From: G963675935 sp963823895
GTDB lineage: Bacteria; Planctomycetota; Planctomycetia; Pirellulales; Thermoguttaceae
Reading direction: 5' to 3'
Length of the DNA: 64,000 nt
NCBI GenBank assembly: GCA_963823895.1
Contig: CAWGNG010000028.1
Location: 310,001-374,000 of the forward strand
Shown: in pieces, positions 36,895 to 45,084 of the stretch
Layout of the letters: every line of letters starts with the position of its first letter
How positions within the stretch are numbered: the first letter of the stretch is position 1
Position numbers and translations under genes: made by a program
Notes under the pieces: generated by a model
The model's database searches: none
Told to the model about the DNA's origin: nothing
The model's input: the letters and a program-made list of their open reading frames with translations, nothing else

Positions 36895-39567
36895 TTACAT
36901 CCCGTCTCTTTCGACGCCCGGCTGCATGACCTCACGCCGCTGCCCGGACATGGCTGGGCCACCGGCAAGCGCCAGTTGCTTCTTCAGCCAACCCCGCACA
37001 CGCGGTTGCGGCTGTGTGTGCCCGGAAATCTCCGTCGCTGACAACGGATCGTCCGCTCTGCCGAACGCCCGCAGTAGCTCTTTCCGATCGTCTGTGAAAA
37101 TCATCGCCTGCTCTCTCCCGCGCGTCACCGCAACATAGGCCGTGCGCTGGTAAGTCGCGGGGATGGACTGGCTGGAAGCGCCGATGAAAACCTTATCCAC
37201 CGTGACGCCCTGACTGGCATGGCTTGTCACGACGTATCCGTGAGTTAGGTGGCCGAAATCCCGATCAATGACCCAGCCGTGATCGACAATAATGTCGCCA
37301 CGCTTGGTGAATCCCTCGACGGACAGAAGCGACCCGTTATTGAGGCGATGCTTGCCGTCCTTGGTCTTGCCGCCCGCCGTGATACGAATACGGTCGCCCA
37401 CGGCCAGGGCGAGTTGGGTCGGCCGGTACGCCTCGAAGCGGTTGGCAAGCTCAATCGGCGGCTTGACCCCATTGCCCACGATCAGCCGCGACCCCTTGGT
37501 GTAGCCTGGGGCATTCTGGTGGAACTGGATGAGGTCGCCGGACTCAAATTGCGTTGGGTCCGATTTCTGTGCATCCGTCAGATGAGTGGGAATCCAGGCA
37601 GTAACGACGCGTTCCTTGCCGAGCTTGCCTTGCGCCTTCAGCCCGTCGCGAATGGCCTGGGTAATCCGGTCTGCCTCGGCGTGGGTTGGCGACACGCAAA
37701 GGGCCGACTTCGGTTCTCCGTTCTTCTTCTTTTCAGCGGCGGCTGAAAGATACGCGGCGGCCAGTTGCCGGTAACGGTCAGCATCGGGCACCTGCTTGAT
37801 CCAGCGGAGCTTGTCAAGTTCCTTAAAGCCGTCATCGGTCCGACCCTCGCTAAACGCCTGTGCCGCTTTCTTGTAGTCCCCATTCTGTTGCCGCAAGATT
37901 TCCGTCACCTCGGCCACCTTTAGTCCCGCTTTTTCCTCCAGAAGCTTCAGCGGCTCGCCCGCCGTGACGCTGCGGTGCTGGCGGCGGTCTCCGACCAGCA
38001 ACACGCGGGCATCGACCGCTTGGGCCACATCGAACACCTGAATCATGTCCCGCGTGCCGAGTTGGCTGGCCTCATCGACCAGTATGACACCCCCTTTAGC
38101 CGCCGCCTGCATTTCCTTGTCCTTTAGGAACCGGGCGACCGTGTCTGCGTCGGCAAAGCCGGCTTCGTTTCGGAGCACTTCCCGGCTGGCCTTGACGGAC
38201 TGGGCCAGGGCGACCACTGGCCGCCCCGCTTCAGCCAGAGCCTCACCGATCTCGGTTTCCAAGGTCGTTTTCCCCGTTCCGGCAACGCCGCGAATGATCA
38301 TTACCCGGTCGCGGGAGCCAAGCACATGGCGGACGGCCGCCTTTTGCCCGTCGTTAAACCGTGTCCGCGAACATGGCCGCTCCGGGTCGCCGAGCGGCCG
38401 GCAGCGTCCCCGACCGTGGCGGGCGAAGTAGATAAGCCGTGACTCCAGGGCGAGCATCTCTTTCGTCGTTGCCATCGGGCGACCGGCGACATCACTGCGG
38501 ATCAGCGGGCACTTCCTCACCTCCTGGGTCACGTCCTCGACCGTCACCGCGCCAATCCCGCGTTTCAACGCTTCGGTGACGAGCTTGCGTTCCGGCACCA
38601 CGGCCTCACGCACGAAACTATGCTCGATGGAGTAATCGACCGCCCCTGCCTCGCCCCGTTCTGGGCAGGCCGGCATTCGTTCGCGGCGGCAAACCGCTGC
38701 CAGTGTCTCGAATTCGCGGCCGGTCAGGCGTTTGTTCCATTCCTTGCACAATGAACCCCAGCCAAGGGCGGAACCCTTCTTTTCGCGGGTCTCCGCCCCG
38801 AGTTCCCCCTTCCGATCGGGGTCGGTGATGCCTCGCTCCTTGGCCACCTTCTCGATCAGGGCGGTACGCCGCGAGAAACGTTTCAGTACGTCCGCCGGTA
38901 TCCCGGCAATCTCGAAGTCGTCGCGTTTCCGCTCAACGCCAAAGCCCAACTCCTGGAGCTTGCCCGCAAGCCGAACGCGAAATGCCGCCTGGAAGTACGG
39001 CGCATCCCGCTTCAGTTCGCGGAACTGGCCGGCCTTCCAGCGGCGTTCCTCCTCGTCCCAGGTTGTGTTGAACGTAAAGACGTGGGCGTGCAACTGCGGA
39101 TCGGGAAGTCCGCCAACCGGGCGCGACGTAGTGTGAATGAATTCCGCCCAGACCATATTCTTCGTAAAGCGGTCCGTGTCCTGGCCGCCTTTGCGGACGC
39201 GGGTTTTCATCTCCTCCTGGATTTCGCGCATCGTCTCATCGACTGCCGCCCGGAACGCACCCAGAATGTCCTTATCGTCGCTCATGGCATAGAGCAGCGA
39301 GACCGACTTCGGCACCGAAAACGTGAAATCGTAACCCACCGTCCGCTCGCACCGCGTTCGCACCGTCAACTGTTCTCCGGTTTTGGGGTGGAGATTGTCG
39401 CACAACCGCTCGAAGGAGAATTTATCGACCGTTCCTTCCAGACCCAGGCGGGATGCGCCCTTGCCACCCCAGGAGCCGATGATTTCCTGTCCTTCGGTGT
39501 AGTAATCCGCCTTCGCGTAATACCGCTTGGCGCTGTCGGCACTGTTCTGCTGCGTGATACGAATCAT
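36895..39567 (-). CDS. MobF-family relaxase/helicase (TrwC/TraI-like)
   Basis: 890 residues. N-terminal relaxase domain: RYYAKADYYTEGQE with tandem Tyr near 16-17 and 22-23, GYDFTFSVPKSVSLLYA, and the metal-binding DPQLHAHVF near 155-162. The second half is a RecD2-like SF1B helicase with Walker A GVAGTGKTT near 427, ILVDEASQLG, HASQGVT and AYVAVTRGREQA. It nicks oriT, stays covalently on the 5' end, and unwinds DNA for transfer via the VirD4 protein. A C-terminal tail is short relative to TraI. An inverted repeat straddles its ATG. Confidence 0.95.
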   Translation of the reverse strand: MIRITQQNSADSAKRYYAKADYYTEGQEIIGSWGGKGASRLGLEGTVDKFSFERLCDNLHPKTGEQLTVRTRCERTVGYDFTFSVPKSVSLLYAMSDDKDILGAFRAAVDETMREIQEEMKTRVRKGGQDTDRFTKNMVWAEFIHTTSRPVGGLPDPQLHAHVFTFNTTWDEEERRWKAGQFRELKRDAPYFQAAFRVRLAGKLQELGFGVERKRDDFEIAGIPADVLKRFSRRTALIEKVAKERGITDPDRKGELGAETREKKGSALGWGSLCKEWNKRLTGREFETLAAVCRRERMPACPERGEAGAVDYSIEHSFVREAVVPERKLVTEALKRGIGAVTVEDVTQEVRKCPLIRSDVAGRPMATTKEMLALESRLIYFARHGRGRCRPLGDPERPCSRTRFNDGQKAAVRHVLGSRDRVMIIRGVAGTGKTTLETEIGEALAEAGRPVVALAQSVKASREVLRNEAGFADADTVARFLKDKEMQAAAKGGVILVDEASQLGTRDMIQVFDVAQAVDARVLLVGDRRQHRSVTAGEPLKLLEEKAGLKVAEVTEILRQQNGDYKKAAQAFSEGRTDDGFKELDKLRWIKQVPDADRYRQLAAAYLSAAAEKKKNGEPKSALCVSPTHAEADRITQAIRDGLKAQGKLGKERVVTAWIPTHLTDAQKSDPTQFESGDLIQFHQNAPGYTKGSRLIVGNGVKPPIELANRFEAYRPTQLALAVGDRIRITAGGKTKDGKHRLNNGSLLSVEGFTKRGDIIVDHGWVIDRDFGHLTHGYVVTSHASQGVTVDKVFIGASSQSIPATYQRTAYVAVTRGREQAMIFTDDRKELLRAFGRADDPLSATEISGHTQPQPRVRGWLKKQLALAGGPAMSGQRREVMQPGVERDGM

Positions 39568-39602
39568 GCCTCATTTTATCGTATCACCAATTCGTTAACG
39601 AA
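39554..39602. promoter_or_regulatory. Operator-like inverted repeats at the relaxase start
   Basis: GTGATACGA (39,554-39,562) and TCGTATCAC (39,579-39,587) are perfect inverted copies flanking the relaxase ATG (39,565-39,567). A further 12-base palindrome TTCGTTAACGAA lies at 39,591-39,602. Its GTTAACGA core recurs at 44,022 and 44,214. Suggests repressor binding that controls relaxase expression. Confidence 0.55.
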
Positions 39603-40286
39603 ATCTTAACTACAATGTGCTCCACCGCAGCCAGTCTAGGTTTGCGGAGATTCGGCTTTTCCCAATGCCACCCGCGCGCCACCGAAATGTCACTCCGCTG
39701 TGCTGACAAATGTCTCTCGCCGGCGAAGTTTTTTTCGACTGCCCCTTGACCGCACTTGCTGGACAGTTGGTTAAGGTGTTCACCATTCCTTTCCGCAACT
39801 TCGCGTAGTTGTCGTGGCCATCGCTTCGCATACGCGAGCGTGATTTGCCCTGATGACCATGCACTGCCTGCATCCATCATGGCGCCCGTTCCGTTCCATC
39901 GTGCGGCAGGCAGCCGCCCTGAAATCGCACTTCTCGACGCACTCTGGGGCGATAGGCCGACACCGGTCAATCAGTGCCAAAGCCAAGATCATCCCGCCAA
40001 GTCTCCCTCCTCGTCCCGGAATGTCCTCTGCTCGCCGCGATGTACGCGCCGGTACGGCGTTCTCCCGTAGTGCTGCCGGTCCCGCCCGCATTCACCCCGC
40101 TTTTTCTTTTCGCCCATCCATCAGCCGGCCCCGTGCGGCCTTTCGGTTCGGGGGTGCTAAACCCGTCGCCGCCCTTGGCAAGCAGAAAAGCCGCTTTCAC
40201 ACCATTGAATTGATGATTTCCAAAGCGTGAACCTTCAGCTTTTCGGCTTGTACCGTCCAAGAGCGTCTTGCCGGGTTTGCGTGCAT
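39603..40286. other. Gene-poor stretch beside the relaxase, possible oriT
   Basis: ORFs here are short, mutually overlapping and carry no recognisable product. MobF systems usually keep oriT next to the relaxase gene, so this 700-base interval is the natural place to look. I did not find a nic-site sequence that I can defend. A T7 run at 39,729-39,735 and several short hairpins occur. Confidence 0.3.
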
Positions 40287-40338
40287 CCCCGGAAAGGCCG
40301 CGATGGGCGCGGCCCCTGAAGCAAAAGGAGAAAGCACA
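40287..40338 (+). promoter_or_regulatory. Repeated leader motif, copy 1
   Basis: CCCCGGAAAGGCCGC at 40,287-40,301 is followed by a GC-rich hairpin and an AAAGGAG ribosome site before the gene at 40,339. The identical 15-mer, with similar spacing, precedes the gene at 43,204. Confidence 0.5.
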
Positions 40339-40551
40339 ATGTCTGAGAACACGAACACGGAAAACGGCAACAAGGCTACGAAGAAGCCGAGCCATACCGC
40401 CTACACCATCCGCCAACGCGAGGGCAAGGACTCCAAATGGACCGAGATCGGGGTCGCCTTCCCGCACAAGGACGGCAAGGGCTTCGACATCCTCTGCGAC
40501 GTGGTGCCCTTAAACGGCCGCATCACCATCCGGGTACAGGAGCAGAAATAG
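40339..40551 (+). CDS. Small conserved plasmid/ICE protein
   Basis: 70 residues from ATG 40,339 with AAAGGAG upstream. Polar N-terminus, then SHTAYTIRQREGKDSKWTEI and GFDILCDVVPLNGRITIRV, a compact beta fold widely seen on proteobacterial conjugative elements. Function unknown. First of a rightward run of small genes opposite the relaxase. Confidence 0.7.
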   Translation: MSENTNTENGNKATKKPSHTAYTIRQREGKDSKWTEIGVAFPHKDGKGFDILCDVVPLNGRITIRVQEQK

Positions 40552-40604
40552 TCGGGATCAACCGGGCGGGCCTGAGCGCCCGCCCACAATGGAACGAACC
40601 TATC

Positions 40605-41225
40605 ATGACACATTTCACCGTTGGCATCATTGTCAGGAAGAGCGAGCCTAATGTCGAAAGCTTTATCGCCGGGCAGATGGACCCCTACTACGAACACAGC
40701 GAGGCAGAGCCTTACGTCTGTTACTCGGTCGAACACGCCGCCGCCGACATAGCCAGCACCATTCACCGGCTGGAACTCATTATCAGCCGCAATGAGTCGG
40801 TCTACGATCTAGCGAAATGCCGCGAGAACCTGGAGCAGCTTCGTGCCATGTCCCCGGAGCAGAAATACCAGGATTACATAAAGCACCACGAGCACTTCAA
40901 CCATCGCGGCGAGCCGATTTCGACCTACAACCCGGAAAGCAAATGGGATTGGTACGTCATCGGCGGCCGGTGGGACGGCTGGATTACCGGCCAGGAAGGT
41001 AGTGGCGAAACCGTTCAGGCCAACATGGCGACCACCGAACAGGCGATCGAACGCGGCATCATTCCGCACGCGATCATTACGCCCGACGGCAAGTGGCACG
41101 AGCGCGGTCACATGGGCTGGTGGGCCATGCTTATCACCGAGAACGAGAACTGGGACACCGAGGCCAGGGAAATCCTCGGCGGCTATCCAGGCCATCACCT
41201 TATCATCCTCGATGCCCACATTTAA
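40605..41225 (+). CDS. Phage/ICE-type protein with WDWYVIGGRW motif
   Basis: 206 residues from ATG 40,605. Contains KWDWYVIGGRWDGW, a motif common in uncharacterised phage and plasmid proteins, and starts THFTVGIIVRKSEPN. Helix-rich middle. The C-terminus ends HHLIILDAHI. Function unknown; the context is a run of small element genes. Confidence 0.65.
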   Translation: MTHFTVGIIVRKSEPNVESFIAGQMDPYYEHSEAEPYVCYSVEHAAADIASTIHRLELIISRNESVYDLAKCRENLEQLRAMSPEQKYQDYIKHHEHFNHRGEPISTYNPESKWDWYVIGGRWDGWITGQEGSGETVQANMATTEQAIERGIIPHAIITPDGKWHERGHMGWWAMLITENENWDTEAREILGGYPGHHLIILDAHI

Positions 41226-41241
41226 CGAAAGGAGAACGACA

Positions 41242-41460
41242 ATGAATCACGTCCCAACCAACCTCTGCCGGGCCAACAGGTGCTCCAGGGCACTCAGGCG
41301 ATACGGCACTGACGATACCGATCCGGATTGCCTGATTGATTTTCTGGCCGACGCTCGCCATTGGTGCGACCGGCACGGGCAGAGCTTCGCCGATCTTGAC
41401 CGGATTGCCCACGACCATTACCTCGTCGAACTCCATGAAGCCAAGGGGAGGATACCATGA
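41242..41460 (+). CDS. Small hypothetical protein
   Basis: 72 residues from ATG 41,242 with AAAGGAG at good spacing. Charged, with CLIDFLADARHWCDRHGQSF and DRIAHDHYLVELHEAK helices. The end overlaps the methyltransferase start by four bases, so the two are translationally coupled. Confidence 0.6.
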   Translation: MNHVPTNLCRANRCSRALRRYGTDDTDPDCLIDFLADARHWCDRHGQSFADLDRIAHDHYLVELHEAKGRIP

Positions 41461-42227
41461 CCTATTCAACCTCGATCATCAATCCGTTCTACGCGGGCCG
41501 CTGCAAGCGGATCACACCCGCCCCTCGGCCGGAGCCAGAGCCGTGCCGCAGACCGGAACGCCCGGTCTATGCCAAGCTGCCACGAGCGCCGATTAACGCC
41601 AGCCCCGTGCCGCACCTGACCAGCCTGTACCATTTCCACCGGGCAGGCGAGTATGGCGACCGCAAATGGCCGGGCAACTGCGGCGGCAATCTGATTAAGG
41701 ACCTTCTCAACTACTTTCGGCCGAAATTCGTCATGGACCCGATGCATGGTTCAGGCACGTGCGCGGACGTATGCCGTGAGATAGGCATACATTGCCTGTC
41801 ATTCGATATTCACGAGGGCTACGATGCGTGCGACCCGGACAACTTCCCCGCCCAGACAGTGGATTTCATCTGGGCTCACCCGCCCTACTGGCGGCAAAAG
41901 CGGTACGCCGACGATCCCCGCGATTTATCGCGGTCGCCGACGCTGGAGCAGTTCCTTCGGCGTTACGGGCAGTTTCTGAGCAACTGCGCCCAATCCCTGG
42001 ATCACGGTGGAAAGCTAGCCATCCTGATGGGCGACTACTCGGACAGCGAGGCCGGATACGTCCCGCTCGTCTATTACACGAAGCGTCTCGCCTTCGAGGC
42101 TGGACTGAGGCAGCACTGCACCGACATCATCCGCTTCAGCCACGGGGCCAGCAGCAGCAAGAAAGTCTACCGCAGCAGCTTCATTCCCGGCTTGCACGAC
42201 GTGTGCATGATCTTTGAACGCCCATAA
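41457..42227 (+). CDS. Orphan DNA methyltransferase (N4/N6 type)
   Basis: 256 residues. SAM-binding motif DPMHGSGTCAD (variant of DPFxGSGT) near residue 97 precedes the catalytic motif HPPYW near 142 (in place of DPPY). Both are consistent with amino-group DNA methylation. No restriction enzyme is adjacent, so an orphan enzyme that protects or marks the element is likely (inference). Overlaps the preceding gene by four bases. Confidence 0.8.
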   Translation: MTYSTSIINPFYAGRCKRITPAPRPEPEPCRRPERPVYAKLPRAPINASPVPHLTSLYHFHRAGEYGDRKWPGNCGGNLIKDLLNYFRPKFVMDPMHGSGTCADVCREIGIHCLSFDIHEGYDACDPDNFPAQTVDFIWAHPPYWRQKRYADDPRDLSRSPTLEQFLRRYGQFLSNCAQSLDHGGKLAILMGDYSDSEAGYVPLVYYTKRLAFEAGLRQHCTDIIRFSHGASSSKKVYRSSFIPGLHDVCMIFERP

Positions 42228-42248
42228 CCATCAGAAAGGACACTCGTT

Positions 42249-42713
42249 ATGAATCAACCCGACCAGATCCTGACCGCCATTGCCCGCAAACATCTCCTCA
42301 TCCGAACGCTAAAGACCCGCCGGAGCGACTCGCTGGACTTCCACGACGTTGCCGTCTGGCAGTTGAAATCCGCCCTCCAGGCTGCGTTTGACGCCGGGGT
42401 GCAATCTGCCCCTCCGACGGCAACGCCCGCACCCGGCCTGCCGACACCTTTTGACGATTACGAGGTCCACGGCGTCAAGCGGTTCGATGCCACGCCCGGC
42501 CAGGAGGAAGAGCCGCGGGGCCAAGTCATTGCCGGCCACTATGAGCAGGTCGATGACGCCGAGGCCGACTTCTGGAGCCTCTTCGGCCATATCCCCGGCC
42601 AGGGCCTCGATTGCGTCGGCGACTTTCCCACTCGCGAGCACGCCGAGGAAATCTTTGCACGTATCACCGGCCGCCGCTATCCAGATAAACGCAACCGGAC
42701 CACGGGCCGCTGA
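42249..42713 (+). CDS. DUF6900-like small element protein
   Basis: 154 residues. The N-terminal 55 residues (MNQPDQILTAIARKHLLI, DSLDFHDVAVWQLKSALQAA) match a short domain common on conjugative elements (DUF6900-like). The C-terminal half contains FDDYEVHGVKR and FPTREHAEEIFARITGR. Function unknown. Confidence 0.65.
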   Translation: MNQPDQILTAIARKHLLIRTLKTRRSDSLDFHDVAVWQLKSALQAAFDAGVQSAPPTATPAPGLPTPFDDYEVHGVKRFDATPGQEEEPRGQVIAGHYEQVDDAEADFWSLFGHIPGQGLDCVGDFPTREHAEEIFARITGRRYPDKRNRTTGR

Positions 42714-42716
42714 CGT

Positions 42717-42896
42717 ATGACCGCAACCGACGATGATATCCTCGATGATCTTTTTCACGGCTGTGCCTTCGCCGCCTTCATCGACCAGGCGAGAGAACAC
42801 GGATGGCCGCCCGACATGGAAGCCACCCGCCGCAGGGCGTTCTCTTACTACGAACAGGAACTGGCCCTCAAGAACCGCCGCGGCAACTCATCGTAG
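42717..42896 (+). CDS. Very small conserved-looking element protein (59 aa)
   Basis: ATG 42,717 follows the previous stop by three bases. Translation MTATDDDILDDLFHGCAFAA, then FIDQAREHGWPPDMEATRR and YYEQELALKNRRG gives an all-helical 59-residue protein with coherent codon use. It is coupled to the preceding gene. Confidence 0.55.
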   Translation: MTATDDDILDDLFHGCAFAAFIDQAREHGWPPDMEATRRRAFSYYEQELALKNRRGNSS

Positions 42897-43203
42897 ACTG
42901 CTATCGCTCTCCAGGGTAAACCTCGCCAGCATCCGGGGCATCAGCCAGGCTTCTCTCGATTCTGCCGCCGGGTTCCTATCACCCGCTATCACCTTGCCTA
43001 TCTCGTGACAGCCCGCCGTCGGCCTTTCACACCGGGGCCTTAAGCCGCCCGCCGGAGCCCGCAAGCTGCCAAGGCCGTTTCCCGTTGGGAGCCTCGGCCT
43101 TTCGCTTGCAGGTGCGCTCCCCCTCCGTTCTGGGGCGGCTTGATGCCGACCCCGGAAAGGCCGCACAGGGCGGCCTGACAACTCAAAGCACAGGAGACAG
43201 CCA
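42897..43203 (+). promoter_or_regulatory. Leader region, contains repeated motif copy 2
   Basis: No gene. CCCCGGAAAGGCCGC at 43,150-43,164 repeats the leader at 40,287 with the same distance to the start codon (54 versus 52 bases). GC-rich hairpin potential surrounds it. ACAGGAGAC precedes the ATG at 43,204. Confidence 0.5.
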
Positions 43204-43389
43204 ATGACTCATCCCACCGACATCCCGCTCTGCGAAGCCTTCGACGAATTCCCGTGGGACCCTGACGAAGTCCGCGACCTGATCCGCACTACCCCGCTCC
43301 ACTTCGACGACGACGGCCTCCCCGCCGGCTACGAGGCAGAACAACTGTTCGGCCTCGAAGGGGCCACCCTCGGAGGCCGCATCCGGTGA
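43204..43389 (+). CDS. Small acidic hypothetical protein
   Basis: 61 residues, strongly acidic (FDEFPWDPDEVRDLI, LHFDDDGLPAGYEAE). Acidic low-mass proteins of mobile elements sometimes act as DNA mimics, but nothing here proves that. Follows the repeated leader motif. Confidence 0.5.
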   Translation: MTHPTDIPLCEAFDEFPWDPDEVRDLIRTTPLHFDDDGLPAGYEAEQLFGLEGATLGGRIR

Positions 43390-44059
43390 GCGGCCGTAAA
43401 CTCCATCAGAAAGGACACCTGCCGAAGCGAGTCAACGTCATGAACCTCGTGCGACGTGAAAGTCGCCCGACTGACTGTCCAGACTGCCCTTAACACGACT
43501 GGACCGGTTAGAGGGGCGGGATTCCGAAAGGAATTCCGCCTACTCGACACCAAGACGCAAGCCGCCGCCTTGGGGCAATGACCGGCCCCGGAACGCTTTG
43601 CCCAGATGGGTCCGCCGGGCCCCGATCCGTCTGGCCTTCAGCCCGAACCTTGAAGCCCTCGCCTTATAGGCGAGGGTGGTTCACTGCCATTGCAGTCGCA
43701 TTGCAAACACCCAGTGCAATCTCGCCCCAAAACATCCCAAGTCAGGCATGCGCAGATTTCATAATCTTGTAAGCATGTCAAAGCCTAAAGTTGAACAGGC
43801 GTCTTCCCTATGCTTTGCATAGGCCAACTGGAACCGTTCCAGCCGCGCCGAAGAGGACCGGACGACCAAGAACGCTTATTTTCCGCCGGTTTCCAGAATG
43901 TTACGCCCCGTAAGGCGCATGCAGGCTCGCTTTCATGCGAAACGCAGCAACTTTTCTGTTGCGCAGTGGCCTACGACTGTGTTACAATCCTTAATAGAGG
44001 TTAAGAATAAATCTTCTTAAAGGTTAACGATTAACCCATCTAAAGGCACGGAGGTTCTT
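43390..44059. other. Gene-free stretch with duplicated AT-rich control modules
   Basis: No gene supported. A hairpin (GGCGGGATTCCGAAAGGAAT...CCGCC) lies at about 43,515-43,540. From about 43,955 begins an AT-rich module ending in the palindrome GGTTAACGATTAACC (44,022-44,036) and GGAGGTTCTT. The same module recurs about 190 bases later, before 44,252. Confidence 0.5.
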
Positions 44060-44228
44060 ATGCCGTCGCACCAAAGCAACTCCTATCACAACTCAACCGC
44101 GCAAACCCTGGCTTTTTGCCGTCCTGCATGGGACAACCGCAATGGTCTCTTGCGCAGTAATCCGCCGCCGTATTGCAATCCCTAATTGACGTTAATAAAT
44201 ATTCTTTCTTAAAGGTTAACGAGTAACC
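44022..44228. repeat. Duplicated promoter/operator module
   Basis: Copy 1 (about 43,980-44,060) and copy 2 (about 44,171-44,252) align over 80 bases. Shared blocks are ATTGCAATCC-like, TTCTTAAAGGTTAACGA, TAACCC and GGAGGTTC. The palindrome is perfect in copy 1 (44,022-44,036) and has one change in copy 2 (44,214-44,228). Suggests dimeric repressor sites in front of two consecutive translation starts. Confidence 0.65.
44060..44185 (+). CDS. Possible 41-aa peptide after module copy 1
   Basis: ATG 44,060 follows GGAGGTTCTT directly, the same site that serves the real gene at 44,252. The peptide (MPSHQSNSYHNSTAQTLAFC then CRPAWDN..) has no recognisable feature and may be a leader peptide or a decayed first copy of the downstream gene. 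Confidence 0.35.
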   Translation: MPSHQSNSYHNSTAQTLAFCRPAWDNRNGLLRSNPPPYCNP

Positions 44229-44251
44229 CGTCTAACTTCATGGAGGTTCAT

Positions 44252-44695
44252 ATGTCACGAAATGAAACGACACCCGATCAAGAATCTACCGAAACCGCTA
44301 CCGCCGTCACCGAACCCTCGCCAGCCGAAGCAAATAGAGACGGCCCGGGCTTCGCCGAGAGGGTTGGACAAAGGAAATGGACACCCGCTCCCGATCCCTT
44401 CGGAATCGTCACGGACTACCTCGCCGGCGTCCGCCTCTTCGAGAGCAGGCAGGACCGCCGGATGGCGATCAAGTTCGGCGAAGGCCGTCCCGAGGACAAG
44501 CCGAGCCAAGCCGTCATCAACAGGCTGAAAGAGGCACACTACCGGTGGAACCCAGCAGAGAAAATATGGACGCACCCGGTCAGGTCTGACTCGGCGATGA
44601 GCACCAGGATCGAGGCAGAACGGCTTCATCAGGAAGTGTGTAAGATGATCCGGCAGGAGAAAGGCATCGAGGCCGGACCGGAAATGTCCCGCTAG
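44252..44695 (+). CDS. Element hypothetical protein with RWNPAEKIWTHP motif
   Basis: 147 residues from ATG 44,252 with GGAGGTTCAT upstream. Disordered, Thr/Glu-rich N-terminus. The C-terminal half KPSQAVINRLKEAHYRWNPA and EKIWTHPVR resembles the small domain frequent in element-borne proteins that accompany large methylase-helicases. Controlled by the duplicated palindrome module. Confidence 0.65.
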   Translation: MSRNETTPDQESTETATAVTEPSPAEANRDGPGFAERVGQRKWTPAPDPFGIVTDYLAGVRLFESRQDRRMAIKFGEGRPEDKPSQAVINRLKEAHYRWNPAEKIWTHPVRSDSAMSTRIEAERLHQEVCKMIRQEKGIEAGPEMSR

Positions 44696-44723
44696 CCGGA
44701 AACCGTCGTGGAGGTAATCTCCA

Positions 44724-44933
44724 ATGACAACCCCGCCAACCTATCATCTACATGACCTTGGCCCCCAGGCCCAGATGATGTCCAAGAATTGCAGCAACGA
44801 GCGAATTGCGATGATTCTTCAATACGTCGCGCTTGGCTCCATGATCGTCATGACCGGACTGGCCGCAAGCCAGCTTCTGAAAGACGCATTCGGCACGCCT
44901 GATCGCCGCCGCAGGGACGGCAGGTCCAGATGA
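44724..44933 (+). CDS. Small single-pass membrane protein
   Basis: 69 residues with one TM helix (IAMILQYVALGSMIVMTGLA) and a basic C-terminus. Lies 28 bases after the preceding gene. Function unknown. Confidence 0.5.
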   Translation: MTTPPTYHLHDLGPQAQMMSKNCSNERIAMILQYVALGSMIVMTGLAASQLLKDAFGTPDRRRRDGRSR

Positions 44934-45084
44934 AGCGGGCTATTACAGCTCTCTTTTTCCCCGAAAGGCGTGCCGCCGTTGCCCGGCAAGCCATCGTTAT
45001 CGCTCTCTCTGCTGCCGGGGGCCAGCAGGTTCCGGGCAACCCGGCCGAACACCGGGAACCAGGCATCGCTGACGGTTCCTGACA

